A DNA stretch of 64,000 bases from assembly GCA_944325635.1 (NCBI GenBank), contig CALVBD010000001.1, forward strand, positions 62,001 through 126,000, in the 5' to 3' direction. Origin of the DNA: Candidatus Gastranaerophilales bacterium (lineage in GTDB: Bacteria > Cyanobacteriota > Vampirovibrionia > Gastranaerophilales > Gastranaerophilaceae). The notes under the pieces were generated by a model that was given only the letters and a program-made list of their open reading frames with translations, had not been told where the DNA came from and did no database searches. This document shows, one piece after another, positions 53,047-61,677 of this stretch (position 1 is the stretch's first letter; every line of letters starts with the position of its first letter). The position numbers and the translations under genes were made by a program.

Positions 53047-54009
53047 CTATTCATACAAAAAGCATTTTACGGAATGTGTATCGGAAACCCTTATATCCTT
53101 CGGTTTTAAATGCGGGCACATGTCAAAGCAGGCTGGGCATCTGGTGTGGAATTTGCAGCCTTTCGGAAGGTCTGCCGGGGAAGGAAGTTCTCCTGTCAGA
53201 ATAATTCTTTCGCTTTCTTGCCCGGTAATTTGTGGAACGGCACTTAAAAGAGCCTTAGTATAAGGATGTTTCGGTGAACTAAATATTTCATCAGTTGTTC
53301 CTATTTCGACAATTTCTCCCAGATACATAATGGCAACCCTGTCCGCAAGATACTTAATCACGCTCATATCGTGGGTTATAAGCATAAATGTAAGGTTATA
53401 ATCGTTTTTTAATTCTTTTAAAAGATTGATAATCTGTGCTTGAATACTGACATCCAGAGCGCTCACAGGTTCATCTGCAAGAATGAATTCCGGATTTAAA
53501 ACAAGCGCCCTTGCTATAGCAATTCTCTGACGTTGACCGCCCGAAAATTCGTGCGGATATAATTTAAGGCAATCTTCATTGAGTCCGACTTTTTTTATTT
53601 TTTCTTTTATAATTTCTTCAATTTCTTTATCTGTAAAGTCAGTATTAATTTTAAGCGGTTCTTTTAAGGTATCACCTATCTTCATTTTAGGGTTTAAGCT
53701 TGAATACGGGTTTTGAAAAACCATCTGGGCAGTTTTACGAAAAATTTTTAAGGCTTTCTTATCCATAGATAAGACATTTTCTCCGTTAAAATCTATTTCT
53801 CCGGATTTTGAATCTTCAAGCCTTATTATTGCTCTTGCAAGTGTGGATTTCCCGCAGCCTGATTCTCCTGCAACCGCAAGAATTTCTCCTTTTTTAATAT
53901 CAAGACTAACCCCGTTCACGGCATGGATAATCTCTGTGCCGCCGATTATCCCTTTATTGGATTTGTATTCAACGTACAAATCTTTTATTTCAAGTAAATT
54001 TCCACTCAT
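53047..54009 (-). CDS. Peptide ABC transporter ATPase (OppF/DppF-like)
   Basis: 320 residues. Walker A GESGCGKST, Q-loop VFQNPYSSLNP, signature FSGGQRQR, Walker B ILADEPVSALD, H-loop THD, and the C-terminal oligopeptide extension with cysteines (CKFHTRCPACFDMCPH), which in some members holds a cluster. It normally works with OppB/C, OppD and a binding protein; none of them is near, so it is an orphan in this window. The tail KDIRVSDTHSVKCFLYE is typical of OppF. Confidence 0.93.
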   Translation of the reverse strand: MSGNLLEIKDLYVEYKSNKGIIGGTEIIHAVNGVSLDIKKGEILAVAGESGCGKSTLARAIIRLEDSKSGEIDFNGENVLSMDKKALKIFRKTAQMVFQNPYSSLNPKMKIGDTLKEPLKINTDFTDKEIEEIIKEKIKKVGLNEDCLKLYPHEFSGGQRQRIAIARALVLNPEFILADEPVSALDVSIQAQIINLLKELKNDYNLTFMLITHDMSVIKYLADRVAIMYLGEIVEIGTTDEIFSSPKHPYTKALLSAVPQITGQESERIILTGELPSPADLPKGCKFHTRCPACFDMCPHLKPKDIRVSDTHSVKCFLYE

Positions 54010-54135
54010 AAATGAAGTTTATCTCATTTTTAATTATCAGACAATAGCTAAAGGGAGAATTTATGTAAAGTGAGGAGTAAAAGAGTGAACTTTTTTCTTC
54101 TCTTCACCATCAAGTTGTGCAGGGAAGTGACGTCA

Positions 54136-54158
54136 TTGCGAGGCTTTAGCCGAAGCAA
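54136..54158. repeat. REP-like palindrome
   Basis: TTGCGAGGCTTTAGCC followed by GAAGCAA; imperfect palindrome resembling the dispersed ATTGCGAGG..GAAGCAAT repeats seen in many genomes. Single copy in the window. The rest of 54010-54235 holds nothing else. Confidence 0.55.
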
Positions 54159-54235
54159 TCCGGCCTTTTTTAAGTGAATAGTGAGTAGTGAATGGTTAGT
54201 TTTCCGATATACACGATCCCATGCTTCGCACTGTG

Positions 54236-54832
54236 TTAAATTTCCCTTCTCCCTTCTATTGCTCGGGCGATTGTAATTTCATCCGCATACTCTAAATCAG
54301 CACCTACCGGAAGTCCGAAGGCAATTCGTGAAATTTTTATTCCGAATGGTTTTATCAGTTTGCTTAAATAAAGGCTTGTGGCTTCTCCCTCCACAGAAGG
54401 GCTGAGGGCAAGGATTACCTCTTTAACATTTTCATCTGTCAAACGAGTTAAAAGTTCTTTTATCCTTATGTCATCCGCACCAATTCCGTCCATAGGAGAT
54501 ATTAAGCCCTGCAAAACATGATAGAGTCCCTTGTATTCATTGGTTTTTTCAATAGCAATCAAATCTTTTGTTTCCGCCACAACACAAATCGTTGAGCGGT
54601 CACGTTTCGTCGACTGACAGATTTCGCACGGACTTGTTGAAGAAAGGTTAAAACAAATTTCGCATGTATGCGTGTTTTCCTTTGCTTCAACAATACTCTC
54701 GGCAAATTTTCTGACTTCCGATATTGGCATTCTGAGTAAATAAAACGCCATACGCTGCGCGGATTTTGGTCCCACAGACGGAAATTTTTGGAAGTGCTCT
54801 ATTAAGGTCGCTATTGATTTCGGGTATATCAT
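54236..54832 (-). CDS. recR: Recombination protein RecR
   Basis: 198 residues: helix-hairpin-helix (FPSVGPKSAQRMAFYLL), C4 zinc finger (CEICFNLSSTSPCEIC), Toprim domain (ICVVAETKDLIAIE, LSPSVEGEATSLYL) and the C-terminal Walker-like tail (ARAIEGRR). It acts with RecO/RecF in gap repair. Start and ybaB stop overlap (TAATG), so both are coupled, the usual order ybaB-recR. Confidence 0.97.
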   Translation of the reverse strand: MIYPKSIATLIEHFQKFPSVGPKSAQRMAFYLLRMPISEVRKFAESIVEAKENTHTCEICFNLSSTSPCEICQSTKRDRSTICVVAETKDLIAIEKTNEYKGLYHVLQGLISPMDGIGADDIRIKELLTRLTDENVKEVILALSPSVEGEATSLYLSKLIKPFGIKISRIAFGLPVGADLEYADEITIARAIEGRREI

Positions 54833-55149
54833 TAGAAGCCGAGACCCGGAATGTTTAACCCGCCTGTTGCCTGTTTCATTTTAGCTTCCATTTCTTTTGT
54901 GGCTTTTGCGCTTGCCTGATTAATTGCAACAGTAATTACATCTTCCAATTCTTCTGCTGTTTCGCTGCTGATTGAAAGTGCAGAAGCATCCAATTTAATT
55001 GATTTAAATTTTCCCTGACCGTCGCAGATAACTTTTACGGCTCCGCCTGCAGCTTCTCCTGTTAATTCCATTTTTGCAAGTTCTTCCTGAGAAGCTTTAA
55101 GTTTAGCCTGCACATTTTGCGCTTGTTTCATAATCTGCATAATATTCAT
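54832..55149 (-). CDS. YbaB/EbfC nucleoid-associated protein
   Basis: 105 residues; small dimeric DNA-binding protein. Typical pattern: MKQAQNVQAKLKASQEELAKM, GGAVKVICDGQGKFKSIKLD and a C-terminal helix ending TGGLNIPGLGF. AAGGAGG precedes the ATG. It is the first gene of the ybaB-recR pair. Confidence 0.95.
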   Translation of the reverse strand: MNIMQIMKQAQNVQAKLKASQEELAKMELTGEAAGGAVKVICDGQGKFKSIKLDASALSISSETAEELEDVITVAINQASAKATKEMEAKMKQATGGLNIPGLGF

Positions 55150-55227
55150 GTTTACATATCCTCCTTAGTCTGTATAGTCCGTATTAGGCTTTTTTCGTTA
55201 TTGACGGCGCAAGATACCTTTATTTAT

Positions 55228-55256
55228 TGCAGCGCCCTCTTTTTTATTATACAATA
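55228..55256 (+). promoter_or_regulatory. Possible leaderless-type promoter
   Basis: TTGCAG (55228-55233), 17-nt spacer, TACAAT (55251-55256), five bases to the ATG at 55262. The -35 box is weaker than at 41385 and 43908. Confidence 0.45.
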
Positions 55257-55261
55257 AAAAT

Positions 55262-56050
55262 ATGCAGAGTAAAACTTATGTTTCACAATCGTTAAAGAAC
55301 GGGCGTTTAATGAGGTGGACTTATATGCCTCTGAAGGTTTATGTCGCGCCGATGAAGTTTTACTCAAAGCAAGGAGAAGATTACAAATACCGTCAGATGG
55401 TACGCAGAGCCTGCGAAGAATGGCAAACAGCAACTAAAGGAAGAGTTTCTTTTGATTTTGTAAAAACGCTTCTTGAGTCTAATGTTAACGTGGATTGGAA
55501 ACGCGTTGAAAGAAAAGCGCTCGGACATTGTTATTTCTCTTTTGACGGTGCAAACCGCCTCTATGGAGCGGAAGTTGCTATTGGGTTAACTGACGGGTAT
55601 ATCCATGGTGATTACGGGGACGAAAATGAAGTTTACCATACAATCCTTCATGAAATAGGCCATGCAATTGGGCTCGGGCATAGTCCTTATAAAACTGATA
55701 TTATGTATACTCCGCATCAAAAAGGTGTACATAGAGTTTCTGAAGGGGATGTTTTAACTGTAAATTGGCTTTACAGGCTTCCGCAGGGAGCAACAGTTGC
55801 GGATGTGGCATCTCAATATTCCATGGGCGGCTCTGATATTGATGAAATTATTTTTAAGGTTATGAACCGCAACGCGCCGAGTGAATTTGAAAAGGTTAAA
55901 AGTGAAATTAAAATTCCAAAAAGAGATTTGCTGGATGAGCAGGAGAATATTGCGCTTTTGAGAAAATATCACATGTCGCTTCAAAATGTGAAACTCTCTG
56001 AGGATATGAAGCAGTTCTTCCTCAAAAATAAAAGGGACACCAAGAAATGA
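55262..56050 (+). CDS. Matrixin-like metzincin protease
   Basis: 262 residues. Zinc motif HEIGHAIGLGH at 130-140 (three histidines, catalytic Glu131) and a Met-turn DIMYTP near 148 are those of matrixins; a compact catalytic domain spans about 20-170. No signal peptide or prodomain is visible, which is odd for an enzyme class usually exported; a non-classical export route or a cytoplasmic role is possible. The last ~90 residues are a charged helical tail. Its TGA stop overlaps the ATG of the formyltransferase (ATGA). Confidence 0.88.
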   Translation: MQSKTYVSQSLKNGRLMRWTYMPLKVYVAPMKFYSKQGEDYKYRQMVRRACEEWQTATKGRVSFDFVKTLLESNVNVDWKRVERKALGHCYFSFDGANRLYGAEVAIGLTDGYIHGDYGDENEVYHTILHEIGHAIGLGHSPYKTDIMYTPHQKGVHRVSEGDVLTVNWLYRLPQGATVADVASQYSMGGSDIDEIIFKVMNRNAPSEFEKVKSEIKIPKRDLLDEQENIALLRKYHMSLQNVKLSEDMKQFFLKNKRDTKK

Positions 56051-56973
56051 AGGTCGTTATTCTGGGTAAAGGTTCAATGCTCTCTAACCTAATAAGAGGG
56101 GTTATGCTTGCTAATTGCGAAATCGCAGGTGTATTCAGGTATGAAAGATTAAAATTCCATCCGTTTTTCTTAAAATTGTATGATTTTTTTAAAAGTTCTC
56201 CAGAATATACACTTATAAAAAAACACGGATTTAAAGATTTACCTTTTACTTCTGCAAATTCTGAGGAGTTTAAAAAGTTTTTAATTAAAGAAAATGTAGA
56301 TTTGGTTATTGTCGGTACCTGGTGCGAAAAATTAAAAAAAGAAATAATTGATGTTCCGGTGATTGGGACAGTTAATGTTCATCCTTCTCTTTTGCCAAAG
56401 TATAGAGGGCCTAATCCTTATCTGCAAACAATCTGGCATGGCGAGAAAAAGTCAGGTTTGACTTTTCATTTAATGACTGAAAAATTCGACAGAGGTCCTA
56501 TTCTTGCTCAGGCGGAAGTGGAAATTCTTGACGGCGAGACAGGTAAAGAGTTGAGAAATAAAACGGTTTTTCAGGCACGGCTTCTTTGCTCTGAACTTAT
56601 TGCAAAACTTGGAGAAGGCCTTGTTATTCCGGTTCCGCAGGATGAAGAAAAAGCAAGCTATTTTAAAAATGTTGCGCCTGCGGATATGACGCTTGATTTT
56701 TCTAAAGAGTCATCTATTGAACTTTTAAGACATATAAGGGCGTTTTATCCGTGGCTCCGGACTTATTTTCAATATGGAAATTGTTTTTTTGTTGTAAATC
56801 CTTATAATGCAGAAATAGTTGATGGAGAGGGACAGGCCGGACAAATTATTGCAAAAGATAAAAATTCTCTAACAGTTGCAACTTTAGACGGAAAAGCTTT
56901 GAAAATGGATAATCTAAAGCTTTATAAGTTCCCAATGTTAACAAATTTTGTTATAGACCGAATAGGTATTTAA
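56047..56973 (+). CDS. Formyltransferase (Fmt-like)
   Basis: 308 residues of the folate-dependent formyltransferase fold. The catalytic Asn-His-Asp set is in VNVHPSLLPKYRGPNP and FDRGPILAQ, followed by a C-terminal domain. In classical methionyl-tRNA formyltransferase the loop reads SLLPRWRGAAP; GPNP and the unusual N-terminus (GKGSMLSNLIRGVM) suggest a paralogue with another substrate, such as a sugar nucleotide. It is coupled to the matrixin gene. Its 3' end overlaps the converging prepilin gene by 23 bases. Confidence 0.85.
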   Translation: MKVVILGKGSMLSNLIRGVMLANCEIAGVFRYERLKFHPFFLKLYDFFKSSPEYTLIKKHGFKDLPFTSANSEEFKKFLIKENVDLVIVGTWCEKLKKEIIDVPVIGTVNVHPSLLPKYRGPNPYLQTIWHGEKKSGLTFHLMTEKFDRGPILAQAEVEILDGETGKELRNKTVFQARLLCSELIAKLGEGLVIPVPQDEEKASYFKNVAPADMTLDFSKESSIELLRHIRAFYPWLRTYFQYGNCFFVVNPYNAEIVDGEGQAGQIIAKDKNSLTVATLDGKALKMDNLKLYKFPMLTNFVIDRIGI

Positions 56974-57700
56974 GAAGTTTTTGGGTATATTTGCACTGAT
57001 GTTTGTTTTCCCAGCTCAAATCAGAACAGTATAAATAATCGAGATTGTCGTTATAAACAACCCATGCCGCGCAGGCAAATCCGGAATCTTTCAGGCAGTG
57101 TTCTATAAAAAACTGGGTTCCAAACCTTGCAGGTGCACCTGATGGGATTAAAGTATTTTGAAAAATGTAGAAGTAAAAGAAATCCACGCCAACCTGATTG
57201 GGTGGTTTGGCTCCGTTTATATCAACATATATTTGTCCGAAATCGCTGAAACCGCCTGCGGATGAAGTGTTGAACATTACGAGTGTTCCATCTGCAAGAA
57301 TGACTGCCGAACGGTCGGAAAGTATATTCCAGTTAACATAGTTTGTACCGTCTATATTTTTGTATGTCCGGTTTGGAAAGCAGCCTGTACCGTTTTCACA
57401 AACTTTTATTGTATTAAGATGTTTCCCTATGTTGTGAAGCAGGATTTTTTCCCCGCCATAACCCGGATCCATAGAAATTCCCCAATCCTCTACCGGACCG
57501 TTTTCTGCCACGGCATGCAAAAGAGCCTGCTGTAATGCCGAGTATGTTTTTTTCAATTGAGCAGTTGTGCTTTTATCTTTAATTTGAGGGATGACGACCT
57601 GCATGGTCATCGTTGCAACCATTCCGATAATTCCTATGGTTATAAGTGTTTCTGCAAGTGAAAAGCCCTTTTTTTCAGAAGCGGAAGTCTCTTTCGCCAT
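56951..57700 (-). CDS. Prepilin-like protein (type II/IV pseudopilin)
   Basis: 249 residues from the ATG at 57700. A short basic leader ending in KKG|FSLAETLITIGIIGMVATM gives the prepilin peptidase site and the hydrophobic helix. The globular part has paired cysteines (CENGTGCF, EHCLKDSGFAC, YLYCSD). No pilus assembly genes are nearby. It overlaps the end of hydG by 26 bases in another frame, and the formyltransferase end by 23. One of three scattered prepilin genes here. Confidence 0.85.
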   Translation of the reverse strand: MAKETSASEKKGFSLAETLITIGIIGMVATMTMQVVIPQIKDKSTTAQLKKTYSALQQALLHAVAENGPVEDWGISMDPGYGGEKILLHNIGKHLNTIKVCENGTGCFPNRTYKNIDGTNYVNWNILSDRSAVILADGTLVMFNTSSAGGFSDFGQIYVDINGAKPPNQVGVDFFYFYIFQNTLIPSGAPARFGTQFFIEHCLKDSGFACAAWVVYNDNLDYLYCSDLSWENKHQCKYTQKLLKYLFGL

Positions 57701-59093
57701 GTTCAATTTTTCCTAAATCGTCTATAACAACCTTTTTAATTTCTTCATTATCTAATGTTTCTAATTCTTTGGCAATTAATTTGTCTCCGGCATTTTTTGT
57801 TTCTTCCGAAGCATAATCCTCAAGGTATTCTTTTAGCGTCAGTATTGCATTTGGGTGGCAGAAGTTCTTAATCTGCTGTTGTTTACAAATCTCCATAAAT
57901 CTGTCGCCGGTTCTGCCTTTTCTGTAGCATGCAGTACAAAAACTAGGTAAATATCCTAATTTCATAAGCCATTGAATGACTTCATCAAGAGGGCGTCTGT
58001 CTGAAATATCAAACTGTGCGGAATTTTCGTCTTCCGGCATAGGGTTAAAGTATCCTCCGACACTTGTTTTAGAACCTCCGCTCATCTGCGAAATTCCTAA
58101 ATGAAGAAGTCTTTCTCTGCATGCTTCAGATTCTCTGGTAGAAATAATCATGCCTGTATATGGTGTAGCAATTCTAATACAAGCAACTATTTTTGCAAAA
58201 ATATCATCATCAATTCCGTTATCAAATGCGGAAGGATCGATATCGTCAGCCTTTTTAATGCGCGGCACACTGATAGCATGCGGACCTACTCCGTAGGTCG
58301 CTTCCAGGTGTTCAGCATGCATTAAAAGTGCTGTAAATTCATATTTGTAGGATTCAAGCCCGAAAAGAACCCCCAGACTTACATCATCAATTCCGCCCTG
58401 CATTGCTCTGTCCATGGCTTCCGTATGGTAGGCATAGTTGTGTTTCGGGCCGGTCGGATGAAGTTTTTCATAGGATTCTTTATTGTAGGTTTCCTGAAAC
58501 AAAACATACGTTCCAATACCGGCTTCGTGCAGTTTTCTGTAATTTTCAACGCTTGTTGCCGCGATATTTACATTTACACGACGGATTGAACCGTTTTTGT
58601 GTTTTACGCTGTATATTGTTTTGATAGATTCTAAGATATATTCAATAGGATTATTAACAGGGTCTTCGCCTGCTTCAATCGCAAGTCTTTTGTGTCCCAT
58701 ATCCTGAAGAGCTATGACTTCGTTTCTTATTTCTTCCTGGGAGAGTTTTCTGCGCGGAATTGTTGAATTCTGTTTATGATAAGGACAGTACACACAGCCG
58801 TTTACGCAGTAATTTGAAAGATACAGCGGTGCAAAAAGAACAATTCTGTTACCGTAATAATCCTGTTTAATTTCATTTGCAAGCTTAAATATTTCTTCGT
58901 TTTTTTCCGGTATATCACAGTCAAGAAGCACTGCGGCTTCTCTATGTGAAAGCCCGTGTCTTTTTTTTGCTTTTTCTAAAATTGAGTCAATTAGAGCAGT
59001 ATTGCTTTTGTTTTTTTCTGCATAATTTAAAGTATCAATAACTTCTTCATGTGAAATAAATTCTTCAGCTTTTGTAGATTTCGGATTATACAT
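57675..59093 (-). CDS. hydG: [FeFe]-hydrogenase maturase HydG
   Basis: 472-residue radical-SAM tyrosine lyase that makes CO and cyanide ligands for the H-cluster. The radical-SAM cysteines are in CVNGCVYCPYHKQN; the C-terminal auxiliary-cluster cysteines are in FCTACYRKGRTGDRFME and KNFCHP, which distinguish HydG from ThiH. I chose the second ATG at 59093 (AGGGAG nine bases upstream); an ATG at 59102 touches that site. It implies an [FeFe]-hydrogenase elsewhere in the genome, with HydE and HydF; none is in the window. It ends in TGA. Confidence 0.95.
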   Translation of the reverse strand: MYNPKSTKAEEFISHEEVIDTLNYAEKNKSNTALIDSILEKAKKRHGLSHREAAVLLDCDIPEKNEEIFKLANEIKQDYYGNRIVLFAPLYLSNYCVNGCVYCPYHKQNSTIPRRKLSQEEIRNEVIALQDMGHKRLAIEAGEDPVNNPIEYILESIKTIYSVKHKNGSIRRVNVNIAATSVENYRKLHEAGIGTYVLFQETYNKESYEKLHPTGPKHNYAYHTEAMDRAMQGGIDDVSLGVLFGLESYKYEFTALLMHAEHLEATYGVGPHAISVPRIKKADDIDPSAFDNGIDDDIFAKIVACIRIATPYTGMIISTRESEACRERLLHLGISQMSGGSKTSVGGYFNPMPEDENSAQFDISDRRPLDEVIQWLMKLGYLPSFCTACYRKGRTGDRFMEICKQQQIKNFCHPNAILTLKEYLEDYASEETKNAGDKLIAKELETLDNEEIKKVVIDDLGKIEHGERDFRF

Positions 59094-59122
59094 AATTTTC
59101 ATCTCCCTGTTCCGCGGATAAA

Positions 59123-59198
59123 ATGTTATAGAATATGTTTTTGAAACGATAGCGGTAACAGCGCGGAAGCATGTTCTCAAAAATATATCCTGCTACAT
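59123..59198. repeat. Long palindrome with conserved loop, family 1 copy D
   Basis: Imperfect 22-nt arms (59123-59144 and 59177-59198, four mismatches) around a loop with CGATAGCGGTAAC and GCGGAAGCATG. It lies just upstream of hydG. Confidence 0.75.
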
Positions 59199-59226
59199 TA
59201 TATATTTTATGTTAAGTCCCTGAAAA

Positions 59227-60513
59227 CTAAAAGTAAAGCACACACGTTTTTGTAAGTTTTGGCAGGTCTATATCACGAGTTATTGCCAGTTTTATCCCGA
59301 CAAAAGCCAGATTTGGAAGAGTTTTCAGGTTTGGCATTCTTAGAAAGTTTGCAAGCCCGCCTATATACTCAAGGTTATTGAGCGATTTTATTTTGGAGTA
59401 CATAAAGTTGGCATCTTTTCCAATTTTCCTCAGGTCATTCAAAATTGTAGCATTAGAATGTATAAAATCTGCACAACCTTCGATTTCTGAAATATTTTTA
59501 AGAAGTAAATTTTCGTCAATGCCTATATCTTTATATGTGAAACAATCATCAGGCTGGACATAATGTGATATTGAATAAGTGCCGTCACAGGTCTTTTTAA
59601 TACTTATGCCAAAAGTATTAAATATTTGTTCTTGATTGTTCTCTGCGATTGCTATAGCAAGTTCTTCCTTCAGATTTTTAACTTTTTCCCCAGTGAGCTT
59701 TGCTTTTTTTAGAAGCATTAAGTTGTTTCTGTCTGCTGTCAGACCTTGCGATTGTAAGAATTCTTCAATTATATCCGCATATTTGAAAGATATGAAGCTG
59801 TTGTTTGAGCCGCACTGGAGGTTTTTAAGTTGATTACCCTCAGCATTTATGATAATTTTTGGCTTGCCTTTGTCGTAGTATATATAGCAGTCATCTGTTT
59901 CAAGATAAACTCCGGCATGTGTAGCTTTTGTACACCATCGACGGCTTGATAAAATTTTTAGTTTTTCAAGATTAGTTTTGAAGTTTTCAGAATCACTTTT
60001 TTTAGATGGAATTTTAACCCATGTTGTATCAAGTTCTCCGGCTTGACAGTTGCCGCTTATAACATAGTGTCTCAGTGTACTTTGGTATACCTTTCTAAAT
60101 GAACTATGGAAGTTTTCAAAATTTTTTTCTTTCATGTATCCAAGCGTATGGCGCAGAGTCCTTAAATTAAAGATTGGCGGTTGTTCGTGGTTTTCTTTGG
60201 TAAGAGGTGTTGTAAGACTTTCAAATATCTTAAGCGCAAGGACCGGATTCTTTTCTAAATAAAATTTTTTTAGATTTTCTTTCCAGACATCAAGACGGTA
60301 AATTCTGTCAATATTATCCCGATCAAAGTTTGAATAATATTGGTTTAAGTCAGTAATTTCAAAGAATTTATCGCTGGCTTTTCTATTCTTTTCGTATTCA
60401 TCAGATAGAGTAAATGTATCAGATTTTGCTGCACAAAAATTTACTCTAGCAGGTTGGGTTTGTCTATATTGCAGTCTCTGTCCTATTATAAAATTTATCG
60501 GGGTAATAATCAT
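59227..60513 (-). CDS. Unknown protein with C-terminal LRR-like repeats
   Basis: 428 residues. The leader MIITPINFIIGQRLQYRQTQ, ending RVNFCAAK, resembles the leader of the 8417 protein. The middle has WCTKATHAGVYLETDDCYIYY, a pattern like the WCT..LYIY segment of PcfJ-type plasmid/phage proteins. The last ~90 residues contain degenerate repeats (IEGCADFIHSNATILNDLRK, IKSLNNLEYIGGLANFL, LKTLPNLAFVGIKLAI) like leucine-rich repeats. There is no signal peptide or ribosome site. I do not recognise a named family; an effector-like role is speculation. Confidence 0.65.
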   Translation of the reverse strand: MIITPINFIIGQRLQYRQTQPARVNFCAAKSDTFTLSDEYEKNRKASDKFFEITDLNQYYSNFDRDNIDRIYRLDVWKENLKKFYLEKNPVLALKIFESLTTPLTKENHEQPPIFNLRTLRHTLGYMKEKNFENFHSSFRKVYQSTLRHYVISGNCQAGELDTTWVKIPSKKSDSENFKTNLEKLKILSSRRWCTKATHAGVYLETDDCYIYYDKGKPKIIINAEGNQLKNLQCGSNNSFISFKYADIIEEFLQSQGLTADRNNLMLLKKAKLTGEKVKNLKEELAIAIAENNQEQIFNTFGISIKKTCDGTYSISHYVQPDDCFTYKDIGIDENLLLKNISEIEGCADFIHSNATILNDLRKIGKDANFMYSKIKSLNNLEYIGGLANFLRMPNLKTLPNLAFVGIKLAITRDIDLPKLTKTCVLYF

Positions 60514-60549
60514 GGCGTTTTAAATAAAATCCCTAAATAAAAATTTTTG

Positions 60550-61599
60550 CTATATTACTTTTCCTCCGCCGATAAGGTGCCCGTCGTTAATATCATAAAA
60601 AACTCCTGCCTGACCTGAGGTGACAGAACTTACAGGTTCATAAAATTCAATTTCGGCCTCGGTCTCATAAAGTTTAACTCGTGCTTTTTGCGACTTCATA
60701 TTATATCTGATTTTAACCATCGCATCAAATTCAGTTGTCTGTTGAGGATAAGATAATTTTAAATTGTCTACTTTTAGAGATTTTTTTAAATTATCTTCGT
60801 TTTTGCCGAGGTATACTATATTTTGAGAGGCGTCAATTTTTATAACATATAGCGGATAAGGTGCAGCAATACCTATACCTTTGCGTTGACCTATGGTGTA
60901 CTGATAGCTTCCGTTATGCTCTCCGAGTTTTTTGCCTGTATTGATGTCTATAAAATCGCCTTTTTTTGTTCCGAATTTATCAATAAGATATTTTTTTGTT
61001 GTGAGAGGCTTTTGAATAAAGCATATATCCTGGCTTTCTTTTGAGGATTTAGCCGGAAGATCATACTCATAAGCCATCTTACGGACTTCCTCCTTTGTGT
61101 AGGCAGAAAGTGGAAAAAGAGTTTTTGAAAGTTCTTTTTGCCCGAGCCTGTATAAGAAATAAAGCTGATCTTTCTGTTCATCTTTTGCAGGATAAAGCTT
61201 GTAATATCCGTCTGTAAATTTTATCTCTGCATAGTGACCGGTTGCATAAATATCGGCATGACATGTATTTATAGCATAGTCAAAAATCTCGCCCCACTTA
61301 AAAAACTCATTGCAGACGATGCAGGGATTTGGGGTTTCACCTTTTGCATAAGAATTTTCAAAGTAATTTATTACTTTCTCTTGAAAATTTTTGCTCATAT
61401 CAAGTATATGATGTTTTATCCCGAGTTTGTCCGCGACTCTTTTAGCATTCTCACAGACAGCATCAGAAGCAGGTGAGTTTGTCATTCTCCCTGTAATTCC
61501 TTCTACATCATATCCTTGTTTCTGTAATATCAGGGCGGTAACGGAACTGTCAACCCCGCCGCTCAGTGCGACAACCGCCTTCTTTTTCTTCTTTTCCAT
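60550..61599 (-). CDS. mnmA: tRNA-specific 2-thiouridylase MnmA
   Basis: 349 residues; thiolates wobble U34 of tRNA Lys/Glu/Gln. PP-loop VALSGGVDSSV near 10-20, catalytic cysteines in NPCIVCNEFFK and SQDICFI, then the TIGQRKGIGI and SGQAGVFY segments are all present. I set the start at the ATG at 61599; a TACTTT box lies six bases before it. Acts with mnmG (8695) on the same base; sulfur probably comes from NifS. Confidence 0.96.
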   Translation of the reverse strand: MEKKKKKAVVALSGGVDSSVTALILQKQGYDVEGITGRMTNSPASDAVCENAKRVADKLGIKHHILDMSKNFQEKVINYFENSYAKGETPNPCIVCNEFFKWGEIFDYAINTCHADIYATGHYAEIKFTDGYYKLYPAKDEQKDQLYFLYRLGQKELSKTLFPLSAYTKEEVRKMAYEYDLPAKSSKESQDICFIQKPLTTKKYLIDKFGTKKGDFIDINTGKKLGEHNGSYQYTIGQRKGIGIAAPYPLYVIKIDASQNIVYLGKNEDNLKKSLKVDNLKLSYPQQTTEFDAMVKIRYNMKSQKARVKLYETEAEIEFYEPVSSVTSGQAGVFYDINDGHLIGGGKVI

Positions 61600-61677
61600 A
61601 TCTATAAAGTAACATAAAAATTTAATTAAGGTTGCTTTATGAAAAAGAGGAATAATAACAATCATTCCTCTTACCGT

